A stretch of 59,631 nt of DNA from Ardenticatenales bacterium (GCA_020634575.1 JACKBM010000041.1:1-59631); one strand, 5' to 3'; positions 36,153 to 45,868 are shown, counted from the first letter of the stretch. Translations and numbers: made by a program. Notes: generated from the sequence alone by a model not told the origin.

Positions 36153-38728
36153 TAATCCTGTCTGACCGCCGCCGCAATTGGCAGCTGGCCCAGCCGTAGG
36201 GCCGGGTAGATCCCGGCCAGCAGCGCCGCCACAACGGCGACGGCTATTGCCTGTAAGAAGTAGCCTGGTTCCAACCGCATCTGCAAAGTCCAGCCGAAGG
36301 AACGGACGTTGATCACGTGAACCAGGACCCAGGCCAGCACGTAGCCGGTCGGGATCGCCAGCAGGCCGGCGGTGCTACCCATCAGCCCGGTCTCCAACAG
36401 GGTAAGCTGCCAGAGCTGGCCCAGCGTCATCCCCGTGGCTCGCAGCACGCCCAGCTCCCGGGCCCGTTCCAGCTGCAAGCTCATCAGGGCGCTGAGCACG
36501 CCGATGAAGGCGACTAGCGTGGCCAGCAACTGCAGGGCGGAGGTGATGGCAAACGTCCGGTCAAAAATCGCCAGGGCGTTGTCGCGAATCCCCTGGTTGG
36601 AGCGAATGATGACGTCGCCCCGGCCGGCCAAGGCGGTCTGCATCTCGGCCAGCATCAGGTCGGCGGAAACGCCGGGCGCGACGAAGATCGCCATCGTCGT
36701 GATCTGCTCATCATCCCAGAGTTCCTGGTAGAGAGTCGAAGCGATGAGGACGGTGCCCTGATCGCTGGAGTAATCATAGGAGACGCCCAGGATGGGAAAT
36801 GTCTGCTGGCCGCTGGCCGTTTCCAGGACCAATGGCGGGGGCGGGGTAGCCAGATCGTTTTGTAGCAGCAATGTTTCGGAGACGATAATCCCCTCGCCGT
36901 TGAGGAAGGCCTGCCACATCTCTGCGGTCGGCAGCTTTTGCCAGGCATATTGGCGCTGGCCATTGGAGACGTCGCCGGAGGAGGCAACCAGCTTGAGCTG
37001 CCGGTCCAGCTCCGGCGCCAACACATCGACCTGCCGGGCGGTGACGATCTGGTCGATGCCGTCCCAGGCAGCGATGCGGGCCGCTGCTTCGGGGTCGAGG
37101 GTGCCGGTGACCCGGCTGGCGGTCAGGGTAGGTGGCGAGACGAAGATGTCAGCCTGTAGTGTCTGGCTCAGCCATTGGGTGACGGTGCCGCGGAAGGAGC
37201 CAATCATGATCGAGACGCCGACGATGACGGAGACGGCGGTCATCAGGGCGGCGATGGCGATAGCGGTCCGGCTGAGTGAGCGGACGATATCCCGGGTGGC
37301 CATCCGGCCGATGGCGCCGAAAAGCTGACCGGCCGGTCGCGCCAGCAGCCGCATCCACAAAATGGTCAACGCCGGCGTCAGCAGCGCCGCCCCGATCAGG
37401 ATGGCGAACAGCCCGGCAAAATTGAAGGCCAGCGAGACGCTGCGCAGCCAGAGCAGCAGGGCGCCGATTGCCGTCAGCAACAGCCAGGCGGCGGTCAGCC
37501 AGGGAATCATCCGGCGCGATTTGCTCTCAATGGCTGAGCGGCGCAGGCCGGCATTGGGCGTGGTCCGCATCGCTTCCCAGGCCGGCACCAGCGAGGCAAA
37601 CAGGGCGGCGCCCATACCCACCAGGAGCCCTTTGAGCAGACTCCACGGTGTCAGGGCCACGCCGCGCACCGAAACGACGAAGTAAAAATCATTGATCGTC
37701 TGCGTCACCAACCGCACCATCCCCTGACCCAGGATGACACCCAGCAGCAGCCCCAGCAGGGCGCCGAGGAAGCTCAGTAACAGCGCCTCGGCGATGATCA
37801 GTTGAAAGAGCTGCTGGCTGGTCACGCCCAGGCAGCGCAGAATGCCGAACAGGCTGCGCCGCTGCACCACGCTGAAGGTGACGGTGTTGTAGATCAGGAA
37901 CATGCCGACCACCAGCGCCAGCAGGCTGAGCGCCCGCAGGTTGGTGTCAAAAGCGGCGGACATCTGCTGGACCGTGTTGCTGCCGGCGGAGGCGGCCTGC
38001 AGCCGGATCTCGGGCGGTAACTGCTCGGCCAGCGCCGTCAGGGCGGCTTCGTCCGGGGCGATCAGGTCGATGTGGCTGAGCTGCCCTTGCAGCCCCAGGA
38101 TTTCCTGGGCGGTGGCGATGTCGCTGAAGATGAGGCTGCTGAGCGCCTCGCGAGCAATATCATCGGCCGGTTCCAGCAGGCCGGCGATGGTAACCGTCTG
38201 CAGCTTGCCGGCGTTATCGACGGTAAAGTTATCGCCGGCGGCCAACCCATAGTCAGCGGCGACGTCGGCGGAGATGATGACGCTGTTGGGCTGGTTAAGG
38301 AAGGTGCCCAGGGCGCTCAGGTCGGCGGCGGCGCTGGCGGCGAGGTAGTCACGGAAGGGCGGCTCAGCAAACGGATCGACGCCCATGAGACGAAACGGCT
38401 GCTCGCCCAGCTCCGGGACCAGCAGGTAGCCTTCGACGATCGGCGCCAGCGGCAGGTCAGCGCCGCCGGTGACGAGGTCGGTGTAGACGCTTTCGGGAAG
38501 ACCGGCCGGTCCGCCCAGCAGCCGGTGGGTTGTCTTGCCCACGATGGCGTCCGTGGAGAGCTGGAAAGCCCGGCTGGCGGAGCCGCTGGCCAGGTCAATG
38601 GAGACCATCATGGCCACGCCCAGGGCGACGCCGAGGACAAACAAAACATACTGGAAGGGCCGGCGCCTCATGCGGCGCCAGGCGGTCCGCCACAGCGGCC
38701 AGTTGGTAGTGATTGGGATGGCGCTCAT
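36152..38728 (-). CDS. FtsX-type ABC transporter permease, two-unit fusion
   Basis: An 858-residue permease. An N-terminal helix and a large external domain (MacB-like, about 50-250) lead to three helices near 270-390, then a helix pair at about 410-460. A second FtsX unit follows, with its own external domain and three final helices ending [20 protein letters not shown]. The [21 protein letters not shown] and [15 protein letters not shown] segments are the cytoplasmic coupling helices, duplicated. The double unit equals AttF plus AttG in one chain. It ends at the start of the AttH-like gene and begins 5 bases after the ATPase gene. Confidence 0.85.
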   Translation of the reverse strand: MSAIPITTNWPLWRTAWRRMRRRPFQYVLFVLGVALGVAMMVSIDLASGSASRAFQLSTDAIVGKTTHRLLGGPAGLPESVYTDLVTGGADLPLAPIVEGYLLVPELGEQPFRLMGVDPFAEPPFRDYLAASAAADLSALGTFLNQPNSVIISADVAADYGLAAGDNFTVDNAGKLQTVTIAGLLEPADDIAREALSSLIFSDIATAQEILGLQGQLSHIDLIAPDEAALTALAEQLPPEIRLQAASAGSNTVQQMSAAFDTNLRALSLLALVVGMFLIYNTVTFSVVQRRSLFGILRCLGVTSQQLFQLIIAEALLLSFLGALLGLLLGVILGQGMVRLVTQTINDFYFVVSVRGVALTPWSLLKGLLVGMGAALFASLVPAWEAMRTTPNAGLRRSAIESKSRRMIPWLTAAWLLLTAIGALLLWLRSVSLAFNFAGLFAILIGAALLTPALTILWMRLLARPAGQLFGAIGRMATRDIVRSLSRTAIAIAALMTAVSVIVGVSIMIGSFRGTVTQWLSQTLQADIFVSPPTLTASRVTGTLDPEAAARIAAWDGIDQIVTARQVDVLAPELDRQLKLVASSGDVSNGQRQYAWQKLPTAEMWQAFLNGEGIIVSETLLLQNDLATPPPPLVLETASGQQTFPILGVSYDYSSDQGTVLIASTLYQELWDDEQITTMAIFVAPGVSADLMLAEMQTALAGRGDVIIRSNQGIRDNALAIFDRTFAITSALQLLATLVAFIGVLSALMSLQLERARELGVLRATGMTLGQLWQLTLLETGLMGSTAGLLAIPTGYVLAWVLVHVINVRSFGWTLQMRLEPGYFLQAIAVAVVAALLAGIYPALRLGQLPIAAAVRQD

Positions 38729-38733
38729 AGGGA

Positions 38734-39471
38734 TCAGGCTCCGGCCGGTACAGCTTCTGGTTCAGGCGCCGGCGCGAGCCGCTCGATGAGTTGGTTGCCG
38801 TGCATTTCCATCACCCGGTCCGCCAGGGGCACGATGGCCGGGCTGTGGGTGGCCATGATCAGGGTTTTGCCGGCCTCGTTGGTCAGCTCCAGCAACAGGT
38901 CCAGCACAATCTGGCCAGTCTTCTCGTCGAGGTTGCCGGTGGGTTCATCGGCCAGGATCAGGGTAGGGTCATGGGCCAGGGCACGCGCGATGGCCACACG
39001 CTGCTGTTCGCCACCCGACAACTTGTCCGGGAAGGCATCGTGGCGATCGGCCAGGCCAACACGAGTCAATATGTCGATGGCGCCTTCCTCAATGTCGCGG
39101 CGCGCTTTGCCGGCCAGTTCCTGGGGCAGGATGATATTCTCAAGCACGGTCAGCGTTGGGATGAGATTAAAGAATTGAAAGACAAAGCCAATATGATCCC
39201 GACGAAATAACGTTCTATCCCGATCGCTCAGCTGATTGATGGCCAAATCCTGGACAAAAATGGTCCCGCTGCTGGGCATATCAATGCCACTGACCAGGTT
39301 CAATAGCGTGCTTTTGCCGCTGCCGCTTGGGCCGAGGATGGCGACAAACTCACCTTGATTGAACGTCGCCGTCAGATCAGCCAGGACCGTCCGCTGCTTT
39401 TCGCCCTCCTGATAATGCTTGCTGATGCCCTCAATGCGGACGATCGGCTTCCCCGTACTGGATTGGTTCAT
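38734..39471 (-). CDS. ABC transporter ATP-binding protein, LolD/MacB type
   Basis: A 245-residue ATPase of the LolD/AttE subfamily. Walker A is [10 protein letters not shown], the signature [15 protein letters not shown] and Walker [13 protein letters not shown], followed by the His-switch [20 protein letters not shown] is typical of the MacB/LolD group. It powers the FtsX-type permease encoded just downstream. Start ATG 39471 reads [20 protein letters not shown]. Confidence 0.93.
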   Translation of the reverse strand: MNQSSTGKPIVRIEGISKHYQEGEKQRTVLADLTATFNQGEFVAILGPSGSGKSTLLNLVSGIDMPSSGTIFVQDLAINQLSDRDRTLFRRDHIGFVFQFFNLIPTLTVLENIILPQELAGKARRDIEEGAIDILTRVGLADRHDAFPDKLSGGEQQRVAIARALAHDPTLILADEPTGNLDEKTGQIVLDLLLELTNEAGKTLIMATHSPAIVPLADRVMEMHGNQLIERLAPAPEPEAVPAGA

Positions 39472-39571
39472 GGATGCTCGCCTCCAAGCGAATCAAAGAT
39501 TGTTCCAATTTTCACATACAAACCTAAGAGAAACATTAAATCTGGACAATATATGGACGTCGCCTCGATTG

Positions 39572-39600
39572 TTGCAATCGAATTTTGACTATGCTACTAT
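39572..39600 (+). promoter_or_regulatory. Promoter of the 6S-like RNA
   Basis: TTGCAA (39572-39577) and TACTAT (39595-39600) have an ideal 17-base spacing. Transcription would begin near 39606, exactly at the 5' end of the structured RNA. Confidence 0.7.
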
Positions 39601-39604
39601 TTTG

Positions 39605-39790
39605 GGCACCCTGCGCTGTTCGTGATGAGGTATACATGCGTTGAGCCACATTTTTTTGAACTGGGGGTAAGCATACTATCGGGCTAGTAGTAAGCCGTTA
39701 GGCCAGGCGAAACCCGTTGCAACAACGCCCCCACCTGCTCCTTGCAGGTTCATACCGGTTGCTCACACGGCAGTTGCGGGGTCTTTCTTT
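39605..39790 (+). ncRNA. ssrS: Probable 6S RNA
   Basis: The segment can fold into the 6S layout. The closing stem pairs ACCCTGCGCTG (39608-39618) with CAGTTGCGGGGT (39771-39782). The conserved pair TGTTCG (39617-39622) / CGGCA (39768-39772) lies in that stem as in E. coli 6S. TGAGCC recurs on the 5' side of the central bubble. A small hairpin CCTGC-TCCTT-GCAGG (39734-39748) is on the 3' side. An apical stem opens with TGGGGG/CCCCCA, and a TCTTTCTTT tail follows. Length about 185 bases fits the family. 6S binds the housekeeping RNA polymerase by mimicking an open promoter. No covariance search was run. Confidence 0.65.
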
Positions 39791-39858
39791 GGCACCGTCC
39801 TGTTTGTCAAGACTTTTGGGACAAACGTCGCTTGTATGTCTGGTTTGCCGGGCAAATG

Positions 39859-39885
39859 CCTCTGAATTTCTCAGAGGTTTTTCTT
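39859..39885 (+). terminator. Rho-independent terminator downstream of the 6S-like RNA
   Basis: CCTCTGA-ATTTC-TCAGAGG (39859-39877), followed by TTTTTCTTT. Between it and the RNA are two more possible stems: GTTTGTC/GACAAAC near 39811-39835, and TTTGCC/GGCAAA just before 39856. The primary 6S transcript may therefore run to here before trimming. Confidence 0.8.
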
Positions 39886-39949
39886 TGTCAACCTTTAGTA
39901 GCCGGTTGATCTGGCTGCACCGTTTGTATTGCACCATTTGGCCCTTTTT

Positions 39950-40807
39950 ATGAATCGGGAGCGCATCGCTGACGACATTTACATCTTCACCAGCCCGCGT
40001 TACGCACAGGTAACCGCTGGTGCGATCCTGACCAAAGCGGGGGTCGTGCTGATCGATACCCTCTTCTTTCCGGAAGAGACCAAGGCGATGAAGCAGTTTC
40101 TGGAAAACAGGCTGAATCAGCGCGTCCGCTACATTATTAATACCCACTATCACGCTGATCATACTCTAGGCAATTATCAATTCCCACATGCCCAGGTTTT
40201 TGGCCACCGGTTATGCCGGGAAATGCTGGACAGTGTCGGGCGCCGTGGGCTGGAACAGACCAAATCCCAGCTGCCGGAATTTGCCGATGTCGAGCTGGTT
40301 TTGCCTGAGATGATCTTTGATGAGGGCGAGGTCAGCATCCACATTGGCGGTAAGACACTGCGTCTGCGCCATGTGCCCGGGCACAGCCTGGATATGATCA
40401 ATGTCCTGGTAGAAAATGATAATGTGATGTTCGCCTCAGACAATATGATGCCGGTACCAACACTGTTTGATGGTGACTATGACGATTTGCTGGCATCGTT
40501 TGATTTCATTCGTGAGATGAAGCCGGAAACGGTTGTGCAGGGGCATGGGGAGATCATCCTGCGTGGTGAGGTTAACCATATTATTCAGAGTCATATCGAT
40601 TACCTGCAGCTGATTAGCCAGCGCGTGCAGGAGGTCTATCTCAGTGGCCAGCCAGCCTCTGTGCTGGAATCGATTGACATCGAAAGTTGTGGCAAATCGC
40701 GTATTCCCTTGAATGGGTTTGTTTCCGAGCTGCACCAGGCCAACTTGCAGCGTTTATACGGGGATTTAGTGGCCGCCGAATCTGCCAAATCTGTGGAAAC
40801 AGGCTAG
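39950..40807 (+). CDS. Metallo-beta-lactamase-fold hydrolase
   Basis: A 285-residue MBL-fold protein. The zinc motif HxHxDH is in NTHYHADHTLGN, a further ligand is in RHVPGHSLDMI, and the Asp ligand is in FASDNMM. The final His is in VVQGHGE. The overall pattern fits glyoxalase-II-like / BLA2-type hydrolases with a helical C-terminal region. Start ATG 39950 lies after TTTTT with no strong ribosome site; a TTG 39929 extension is possible but adds only seven residues. The substrate cannot be told. Confidence 0.85.
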   Translation: MNRERIADDIYIFTSPRYAQVTAGAILTKAGVVLIDTLFFPEETKAMKQFLENRLNQRVRYIINTHYHADHTLGNYQFPHAQVFGHRLCREMLDSVGRRGLEQTKSQLPEFADVELVLPEMIFDEGEVSIHIGGKTLRLRHVPGHSLDMINVLVENDNVMFASDNMMPVPTLFDGDYDDLLASFDFIREMKPETVVQGHGEIILRGEVNHIIQSHIDYLQLISQRVQEVYLSGQPASVLESIDIESCGKSRIPLNGFVSELHQANLQRLYGDLVAAESAKSVETG

Positions 40808-40846
40808 CCAAATTCAGCAAACAACATCGTTTTTTGAGAGTAAAAG

Positions 40847-42016
40847 ATGCAAATGAAGAGCTTTTTCAGGGGTCGAGCCTTGTTTGTTGGATTGTTGCTG
40901 CTGCTGTTGATGGGCTGTCAGGCGGCGAGTGAAGAGACACCTGTCCCCACTGCGTTGCCCCCCACCGCCCTACCGACAGTTGCGGAGATAGCCCAGGTAC
41001 CTACGGCGACGACGGCGCCAACCAATACACCGTTGCCGGCGCAACCGGCCGGTCCGACCGCGCCGCCCACCAATACGGCCACCGCCACCAACACCGCCAC
41101 CCCCACCCATACGGCCACGCCGACAGATACCGCCACCCCCACCATCTCACCCACGCCGTCCGATACGCCCACAGCGACAGCCTCACCCACGCTGCCACCC
41201 TCGCCGACCTTCGAGACGGCTTTTCCCGACCCCATGCCGGCCATGGGCGGCTCCTATCTGGGCAAAGTGCGCCTGATCTCATTTTATGGTAGCCCGCTCG
41301 GCCGAGGCCTGGGCATTCTGGGGAATCAACCACGGGCTGATACCTACCTTTCCCTGCGTAACCTCGCCGGTCTGTACCAACCTTTCTCACCCGGCCGGGC
41401 TATGGTACCAACCTTCCATATGGTCACCACTGTCGCTGACGCCTGGCCTGGCCAGGATGGGAACTATAGTCACCAGGTTGACTATCCGATCATCGCCAAC
41501 TGGGTCGAGTACGCTCATAGTAAGAACGCGGCCGTCGTCATTGACATCCAGCCCGCTCATGCCGACCTCATTGAAGAGGTTAATCGAGTTAAGGATCTTC
41601 TTTACTACCCCCATGCTCATCTGGCCCTCGACCCAGAATTCATGATGGAGCCGGGTGAAGTGCCCGGTATTCAGCTTGGCGAAATCACGGCCGAGGAAAT
41701 TAATGCGGTCCAGGCTATCCTGAACGATATCGGCGCGGCGATAGGCATCAATCGGGTCCTCATCATTCACCAGTTTGAGACGGAAATGGTGCTGAACAAG
41801 CCGGCCATCCAAAATTATCCGTTTGTGGAACTGGTCTTTGACGCGGATGGCTTTGGCCCGCCAGGCACCAAGCTGGCGGACTATTGGCAATATGCGGGTG
41901 AGCCTGGTTTTGAGTACGGTGGCCTCAAGATGTTCTATGAATGGGATTCACCCCTCCTACAGCCGAATGAGATCATGAACATCACACCGTTGCCGTCCGT
42001 CATTATCTATCAGTAG
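40847..42016 (+). CDS. Lipoprotein with Thr/Pro-rich stalk, unknown enzymatic or binding domain
   Basis: A 389-residue lipoprotein. The lipobox LLMGC puts the lipidated Cys at about 24. Residues 30-125 are a low-complexity stalk dominated by Thr, Pro and Ala in TATPT-like repeats, likely extended and possibly glycosylated. The folded part (about 130-389) begins GKVRLISFYGSPLGRGLGIL and includes AAVVIDIQPAH, LALDPEFMM and INRVLIIHQFE. The strand-helix alternation with acidic strand ends suggests a TIM-barrel, perhaps glycosidase-like, but no family was recognised. It is followed after 20 bases by a binding-protein gene. Confidence 0.65.
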   Translation: MQMKSFFRGRALFVGLLLLLLMGCQAASEETPVPTALPPTALPTVAEIAQVPTATTAPTNTPLPAQPAGPTAPPTNTATATNTATPTHTATPTDTATPTISPTPSDTPTATASPTLPPSPTFETAFPDPMPAMGGSYLGKVRLISFYGSPLGRGLGILGNQPRADTYLSLRNLAGLYQPFSPGRAMVPTFHMVTTVADAWPGQDGNYSHQVDYPIIANWVEYAHSKNAAVVIDIQPAHADLIEEVNRVKDLLYYPHAHLALDPEFMMEPGEVPGIQLGEITAEEINAVQAILNDIGAAIGINRVLIIHQFETEMVLNKPAIQNYPFVELVFDADGFGPPGTKLADYWQYAGEPGFEYGGLKMFYEWDSPLLQPNEIMNITPLPSVIIYQ

Positions 42017-42036
42017 GGGTTACCTGCTCTGCCGTC

Positions 42037-43866
42037 ATGACTTTTGCCCGAAAATACCTTCGCCCCCTGCTGCTCCTGGCTTCCTGGAGTCTGCTTTTAA
42101 TTGGCTGCCAGGACGATGGCCCCCGGGTCGAAGAGGTTGTTGTCACGGAAGTGGTGCGCATTGAAGGGCAACCGGTAGAAGTAACCCGGGTGGTAACGCG
42201 GGTCGTGGAACTGCCGGTCACAGTGATTGCCCAGGACGCCACTGACACGGAAGCCACGCCGGTCACGCTGGACGTCAGCTATCCGACCCGGCTGACGCAA
42301 CTGGACCCCGTCCGCGTGTTGGATCCCCATGAACATGATCTCGTCCAAAATCTGTTTGTCAGCCTGACCAGTCTCAATCCGGCGACGGGTGCTGTTGAGC
42401 CGCAACTGGCGGAAAGCTGGCAGGTCAGTGGCGATGGCCGTACCTGGATATTTACCTTGCGGCCCAATATTTACTGGGTTCAGAATGACGAAGATGACGA
42501 AACGCAGCTGAAGGTGCTCCGGCCGGTTGACGCCCATGACATGGTCTTCACCGTGCGTCGCCTCTGTGACCCGACCACCAACGTGCCTGATGTTTTCATC
42601 TTTTACATCATCGCCGGTTGCGAAGCGATTCATAGCAGCGGCCGGCCCACCACCAGTGACCTGCAATCCATTGGCGTCAATGCTATCGACGACTTTACGC
42701 TGGAGTTTCAGCTGACCAAGCCGGCTGATTACTTGCTGACACTACTCACGCTGCCGGCGCTGAAGCCGTTGCCGGCCGAACATCTCGAATCCCTGGGCGA
42801 AGGTTGGGATGAGGAAAATCTGGCTGTGACCAGCGGACCTTTTATCCTGAGTGCTACCTCGTTATCGGGCGCCCGCACCGTCCTGGAGCGAAATCCCGCC
42901 TGGCCCCTGCCCTTCACGGGCAATATCGATCAGGTGCGTATTCTTTACCTGAACAAAAGTGAGGATAGCTTTGATCTCTGGCGAGAACAGCAGCTGGATT
43001 TGAGCCCAATGCCGCTGGCTGAGGTCGCTGCCCTGACGGCTGTGAACCCGGAGAAGGTGACCCTGGTGCTCAATCAACGGGTCTTTTACCTCGGTTACAA
43101 CTTTGACAGCAGCATCTTCCGTGAGCCGGAGCTGCGCCGCGCTTTTGCCGCAGCCATTGACAGGCAGCGGCTGATCGACGAGATTTACGCTGGTACGGGC
43201 ATTGGTATGCGCCATCTGACGCCCCCGGGCACCTTTGGCGCCCCGGCCGTGGACGAAGTTGGCACTGGCTACGACCCGGAATATGCCCGGCAACAGATGG
43301 CGGCCAGCAGCTATCCTTCGTGCCGGCTCTTGCCCGATATGACCTACCTGACCGGCCCCTCGGACCGGCAGCTACAGCAGGCTCAGCTTATTCGCCAGAT
43401 GTGGGTCGAAGAGCTGGACTGCAACGAAGAGCAGATACGGATCACCCAGGTTCAGTTTGGCGAGTTGCTGGCCAATACACGCGAGGGAGCCAATCCTGCT
43501 GTCCGGCCGGATATCTGGGAGTTAGGTTGGCGACCTTATTTCCCTGATGCCCATAACTGGCTCCATGACTTACTGCATTGCAGCGAGAGCGAAAATCGCA
43601 ATAAGCGTCCCTGCTCAGCAGTTGATAGCCAGTTGCAGCAGGCAGCCGGTGTTACGGATCATGAGGAGCGCGTGGCCCTTTATCGCCAGCTGGAGCGCGA
43701 TCTGTTCGCTGACGGTGGGTTAATGCCCATCGTGCCGCTGTTTTCGCGCGCAGATTACCTGGCCCGCCAATCCTGGCTGCAATATCCGCCGGCCTACTTT
43801 GGCGGTGAACATTATGATTTTTATGTCATTGACCAGACTGTCAAAGATATATCGCGTAGCCGCTAA
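42037..43866 (+). CDS. Oligopeptide-type solute-binding lipoprotein (SBP family 5)
   Basis: A 609-residue lipoprotein; the lipobox LLIGC gives Cys about 24. The SBP_bac_5 pattern is clear: LTSLNPATGAVEPQLAESWQVSGDGRTWIFTLRPNIYW in the usual place (positions about 105-145), HDMVFTVRRL, then ALKPLPAEHLE, ITSGPF-like AVTSGPFILSA, and ELRRAFAAAIDRQRLI. It should deliver peptides, oligosaccharides or similar ligands to an ABC permease, but none is adjacent. The stop overlaps the rsmG start by one base (TAATG). Confidence 0.88.
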   Translation: MTFARKYLRPLLLLASWSLLLIGCQDDGPRVEEVVVTEVVRIEGQPVEVTRVVTRVVELPVTVIAQDATDTEATPVTLDVSYPTRLTQLDPVRVLDPHEHDLVQNLFVSLTSLNPATGAVEPQLAESWQVSGDGRTWIFTLRPNIYWVQNDEDDETQLKVLRPVDAHDMVFTVRRLCDPTTNVPDVFIFYIIAGCEAIHSSGRPTTSDLQSIGVNAIDDFTLEFQLTKPADYLLTLLTLPALKPLPAEHLESLGEGWDEENLAVTSGPFILSATSLSGARTVLERNPAWPLPFTGNIDQVRILYLNKSEDSFDLWREQQLDLSPMPLAEVAALTAVNPEKVTLVLNQRVFYLGYNFDSSIFREPELRRAFAAAIDRQRLIDEIYAGTGIGMRHLTPPGTFGAPAVDEVGTGYDPEYARQQMAASSYPSCRLLPDMTYLTGPSDRQLQQAQLIRQMWVEELDCNEEQIRITQVQFGELLANTREGANPAVRPDIWELGWRPYFPDAHNWLHDLLHCSESENRNKRPCSAVDSQLQQAAGVTDHEERVALYRQLERDLFADGGLMPIVPLFSRADYLARQSWLQYPPAYFGGEHYDFYVIDQTVKDISRSR

Positions 43867-44588
43867 TGAATGAGATCAACTTGCAACCTTTGGTGACGGG
43901 GCTGGCCGCCCTGGGCGTGCCTGTCAAGCCAGCTCAGCTGGAGCAGTTTCGTCAATTTGCGGCGCTCCTGCTGCAATGGAATGAACGACTAAATCTCACC
44001 GCTGTGCGCACTGCTGAAGGGGTTGTCAGCCGTCATTTCCTGGATTCGCTTTCCCTGATTCAGCTGACGGGGGATCTTTCCGGGCAGCGGTTGATCGATG
44101 TGGGCACCGGCCCTGGCTTTCCTGGATTACCTCTCAAAATTATCTTTCCGTCGCTGCAGTTAACGCTTGTGGAAAGTGTGGCCAAGAAGGCGCGCTTTCT
44201 CGAAGCGGCCGTGGCCGAACTGGGGCTGAGCGATGTGACTGTGTTGGTTGAGCGGGCCGAAGCCGTTGGCCAGATGGCAGCGCATCGCGAACAGTATGAT
44301 TGGGCTGTGGCCCGGGCGGTCGCTGAGTTGCGGGTACTGGTTGAATACTTGTTGCCTCTGTGTCGCCTGGAAGGGCACATGGTTGCCATGAAAGGCGCTG
44401 GCGCTGAGACGGAGTTGGCGGCGGCAGGTACGGCGCTGACCACACTGGGCGGCGGGCCGGCGCAGGTGCAGGCCGTTGATTTGCCAGGCCTGGAAGGTGA
44501 CTTGGTGCTGGTCGCGATCCCGAAAGTGGCGGCGACCCCGGCTGATTACCCGCGCCGGCCCGGCCGGCCCACTAAAAAGCCTTTATAA
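43866..44588 (+). CDS. rsmG: 16S rRNA (guanine-527-N7)-methyltransferase
   Basis: A 240-residue methyltransferase (formerly GidB) that modifies G527 of 16S rRNA; loss gives low-level streptomycin resistance in other bacteria. WNERLNLTAVR and HFLDSLSL are the N-terminal family marks, the SAM loop is LIDVGTGPGFPGLPL, and LVESVAKKARFLEAA follows. The C-terminus is basic. It converges with the phosphatase gene, and the two stop codons share the hexamer TTATAA (44583-44588). Confidence 0.95.
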   Translation: MNEINLQPLVTGLAALGVPVKPAQLEQFRQFAALLLQWNERLNLTAVRTAEGVVSRHFLDSLSLIQLTGDLSGQRLIDVGTGPGFPGLPLKIIFPSLQLTLVESVAKKARFLEAAVAELGLSDVTVLVERAEAVGQMAAHREQYDWAVARAVAELRVLVEYLLPLCRLEGHMVAMKGAGAETELAAAGTALTTLGGGPAQVQAVDLPGLEGDLVLVAIPKVAATPADYPRRPGRPTKKPL

Positions 44589-45260
44589 GGTTTGGGCCAG
44601 CTCTCCCCAATAGTTGCGTGCCGCCAGCACCTGAATCCAGCGGAACTCGGGCAGAAGCAGCCCGGTCAGCGCTTTCCCCTCCACACACCCCGTATCCAAC
44701 CCAAAAACCTGTTTTTTATAGATAAAGGGCTGGCTGGAGCGGGTGTAGTTAAGGTGGCCCATGAGGATGGGTTTTGCCTGCCGGGCAAATTTGAACCAGG
44801 GCCACCGGCCGGTCTGCCGCAGATAGTTGGTCCCCCCCATCGTGCCACATAACACGGTAGGTAGTTGTGCCGCCAGTGGGATATCTTCCTCGACAAACCC
44901 ATGCACGATAATGGCTTCAGGTAGCTCCAGGTAAAGAGGCAGCTTTGCCATCCAGGCCACGGCGGCCTCGTAATCTTCGCCCTGGGCCTGGAACTGTCGC
45001 CGGCACAGCAATTGGGAGCGAGCCAGACTCAGCTCGCCGCGGGCGGCGCGCACATGTTTGCGCTCGTGGTTGCCCATCAGGCTGAAGGCGCGCGGGTTGT
45101 CGCGAAAATAGCGGTAAACGGCCGGTGAGTCCGGCCCACGATCCACCAGGTCGCCCACCGCCACGATCTGGTCTGCGTCAGTGAGCTGGGCGGCCTCGAT
45201 AAGCGTGAGCAGCTCCGCATAGCAGCCGTGGATGTCGCCGATGACTAGCGTGCGCGCCAT
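44583..45260 (-). CDS. PPP-family metallophosphatase
   Basis: A 225-residue calcineurin-like phosphoesterase of the bacterial PPP type (PrpA, ApaH and Shp relatives). GDIHGCY, GDLVDRGPDS and LMGNHE are the three metal motifs, and the later His ligands lie in IVHGF and MGHL...FGLDTGCV. It may remove phosphate from Ser/Thr-phosphoproteins or hydrolyse dinucleoside tetraphosphates; the length fits either. No signal peptide. The start is 6 bases from the gene at 45266 on the same strand. Confidence 0.88.
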   Translation of the reverse strand: MARTLVIGDIHGCYAELLTLIEAAQLTDADQIVAVGDLVDRGPDSPAVYRYFRDNPRAFSLMGNHERKHVRAARGELSLARSQLLCRRQFQAQGEDYEAAVAWMAKLPLYLELPEAIIVHGFVEEDIPLAAQLPTVLCGTMGGTNYLRQTGRWPWFKFARQAKPILMGHLNYTRSSQPFIYKKQVFGLDTGCVEGKALTGLLLPEFRWIQVLAARNYWGELAQTL

Positions 45261-45265
45261 GATGC

Positions 45266-45832
45266 CTACCGTACGTCCAGCAACGGGTTGAGATAATTGT
45301 TAATTTCGCCGTTGCTGACCAGACGAGGATTAGCTGGCGCCGTCTCCAGGCAAGTTTCGGCCGGCGTCGTTGCTGTTGACAGGGTGGTTTCGTCCAATAC
45401 GGCGCCGGTGGCGGCCTCCACCAACTGTAGCGACAGTTGATACCCGTAGGTGAGATCACCACTGCCGTCGCAGGCCGGTAACGTCAGCGCTTCCTGCTGG
45501 CCGAGGCAGACAATAACCTGGACCTTACCTGTATCATTGGCCCGCCATTCAGTCAGGAGCAGTTCTGTGTCCAGGACCCACTCCTCATTTTCCAATTGCC
45601 GATAAGCCAGGGCGGGCTTCAGGCCTGGGCCGCTCTCGTAAGCGGCGGTGTCAGCAACGGGTAGGCCGTTACAGGCACTCGCGGGTTCAAAGGCATTTTC
45701 ACGCACGGAACTGTAGGTACGGTAGAAGAAGAAGCCGGCAGCCAGTGTGAGGCAAATCGTGAACGCGACCAGGGGGACGATGCCCCGCAGCGCGTTGGGA
45801 CGACGATTGGTGACCGGCGTTTGCGTTTCCAT
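45266..45832 (-). CDS. Small signal-anchored protein, unknown function
   Basis: A 188-residue protein with an N-terminal membrane helix (GIVPLVAFTICLTLAAGFFFY) and an external domain of about 140 residues containing four cysteines spread through it (ASACNGL, VIVCLG, LPACDG, ETCLE), which may form two disulfides. No family recognised. It lies immediately upstream of the PPP phosphatase on the same strand. Confidence 0.65.
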   Translation of the reverse strand: METQTPVTNRRPNALRGIVPLVAFTICLTLAAGFFFYRTYSSVRENAFEPASACNGLPVADTAAYESGPGLKPALAYRQLENEEWVLDTELLLTEWRANDTGKVQVIVCLGQQEALTLPACDGSGDLTYGYQLSLQLVEAATGAVLDETTLSTATTPAETCLETAPANPRLVSNGEINNYLNPLLDVR

Positions 45833-45868
45833 GCATCCATTGTATGCGGATGGCGAAGGGCGGGCGAA

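Noticed and set aside
38072..39178. 368-codon open frame on the plus strand
   Set aside because: Antisense to the ABC permease and ATPase, with a Gly/Arg-biased translation.
39698..40162. 154-codon frame on the minus strand
   Set aside because: It runs antisense across the 6S-like RNA and the MBL gene start. The RNA structure and promoter explain the region better.
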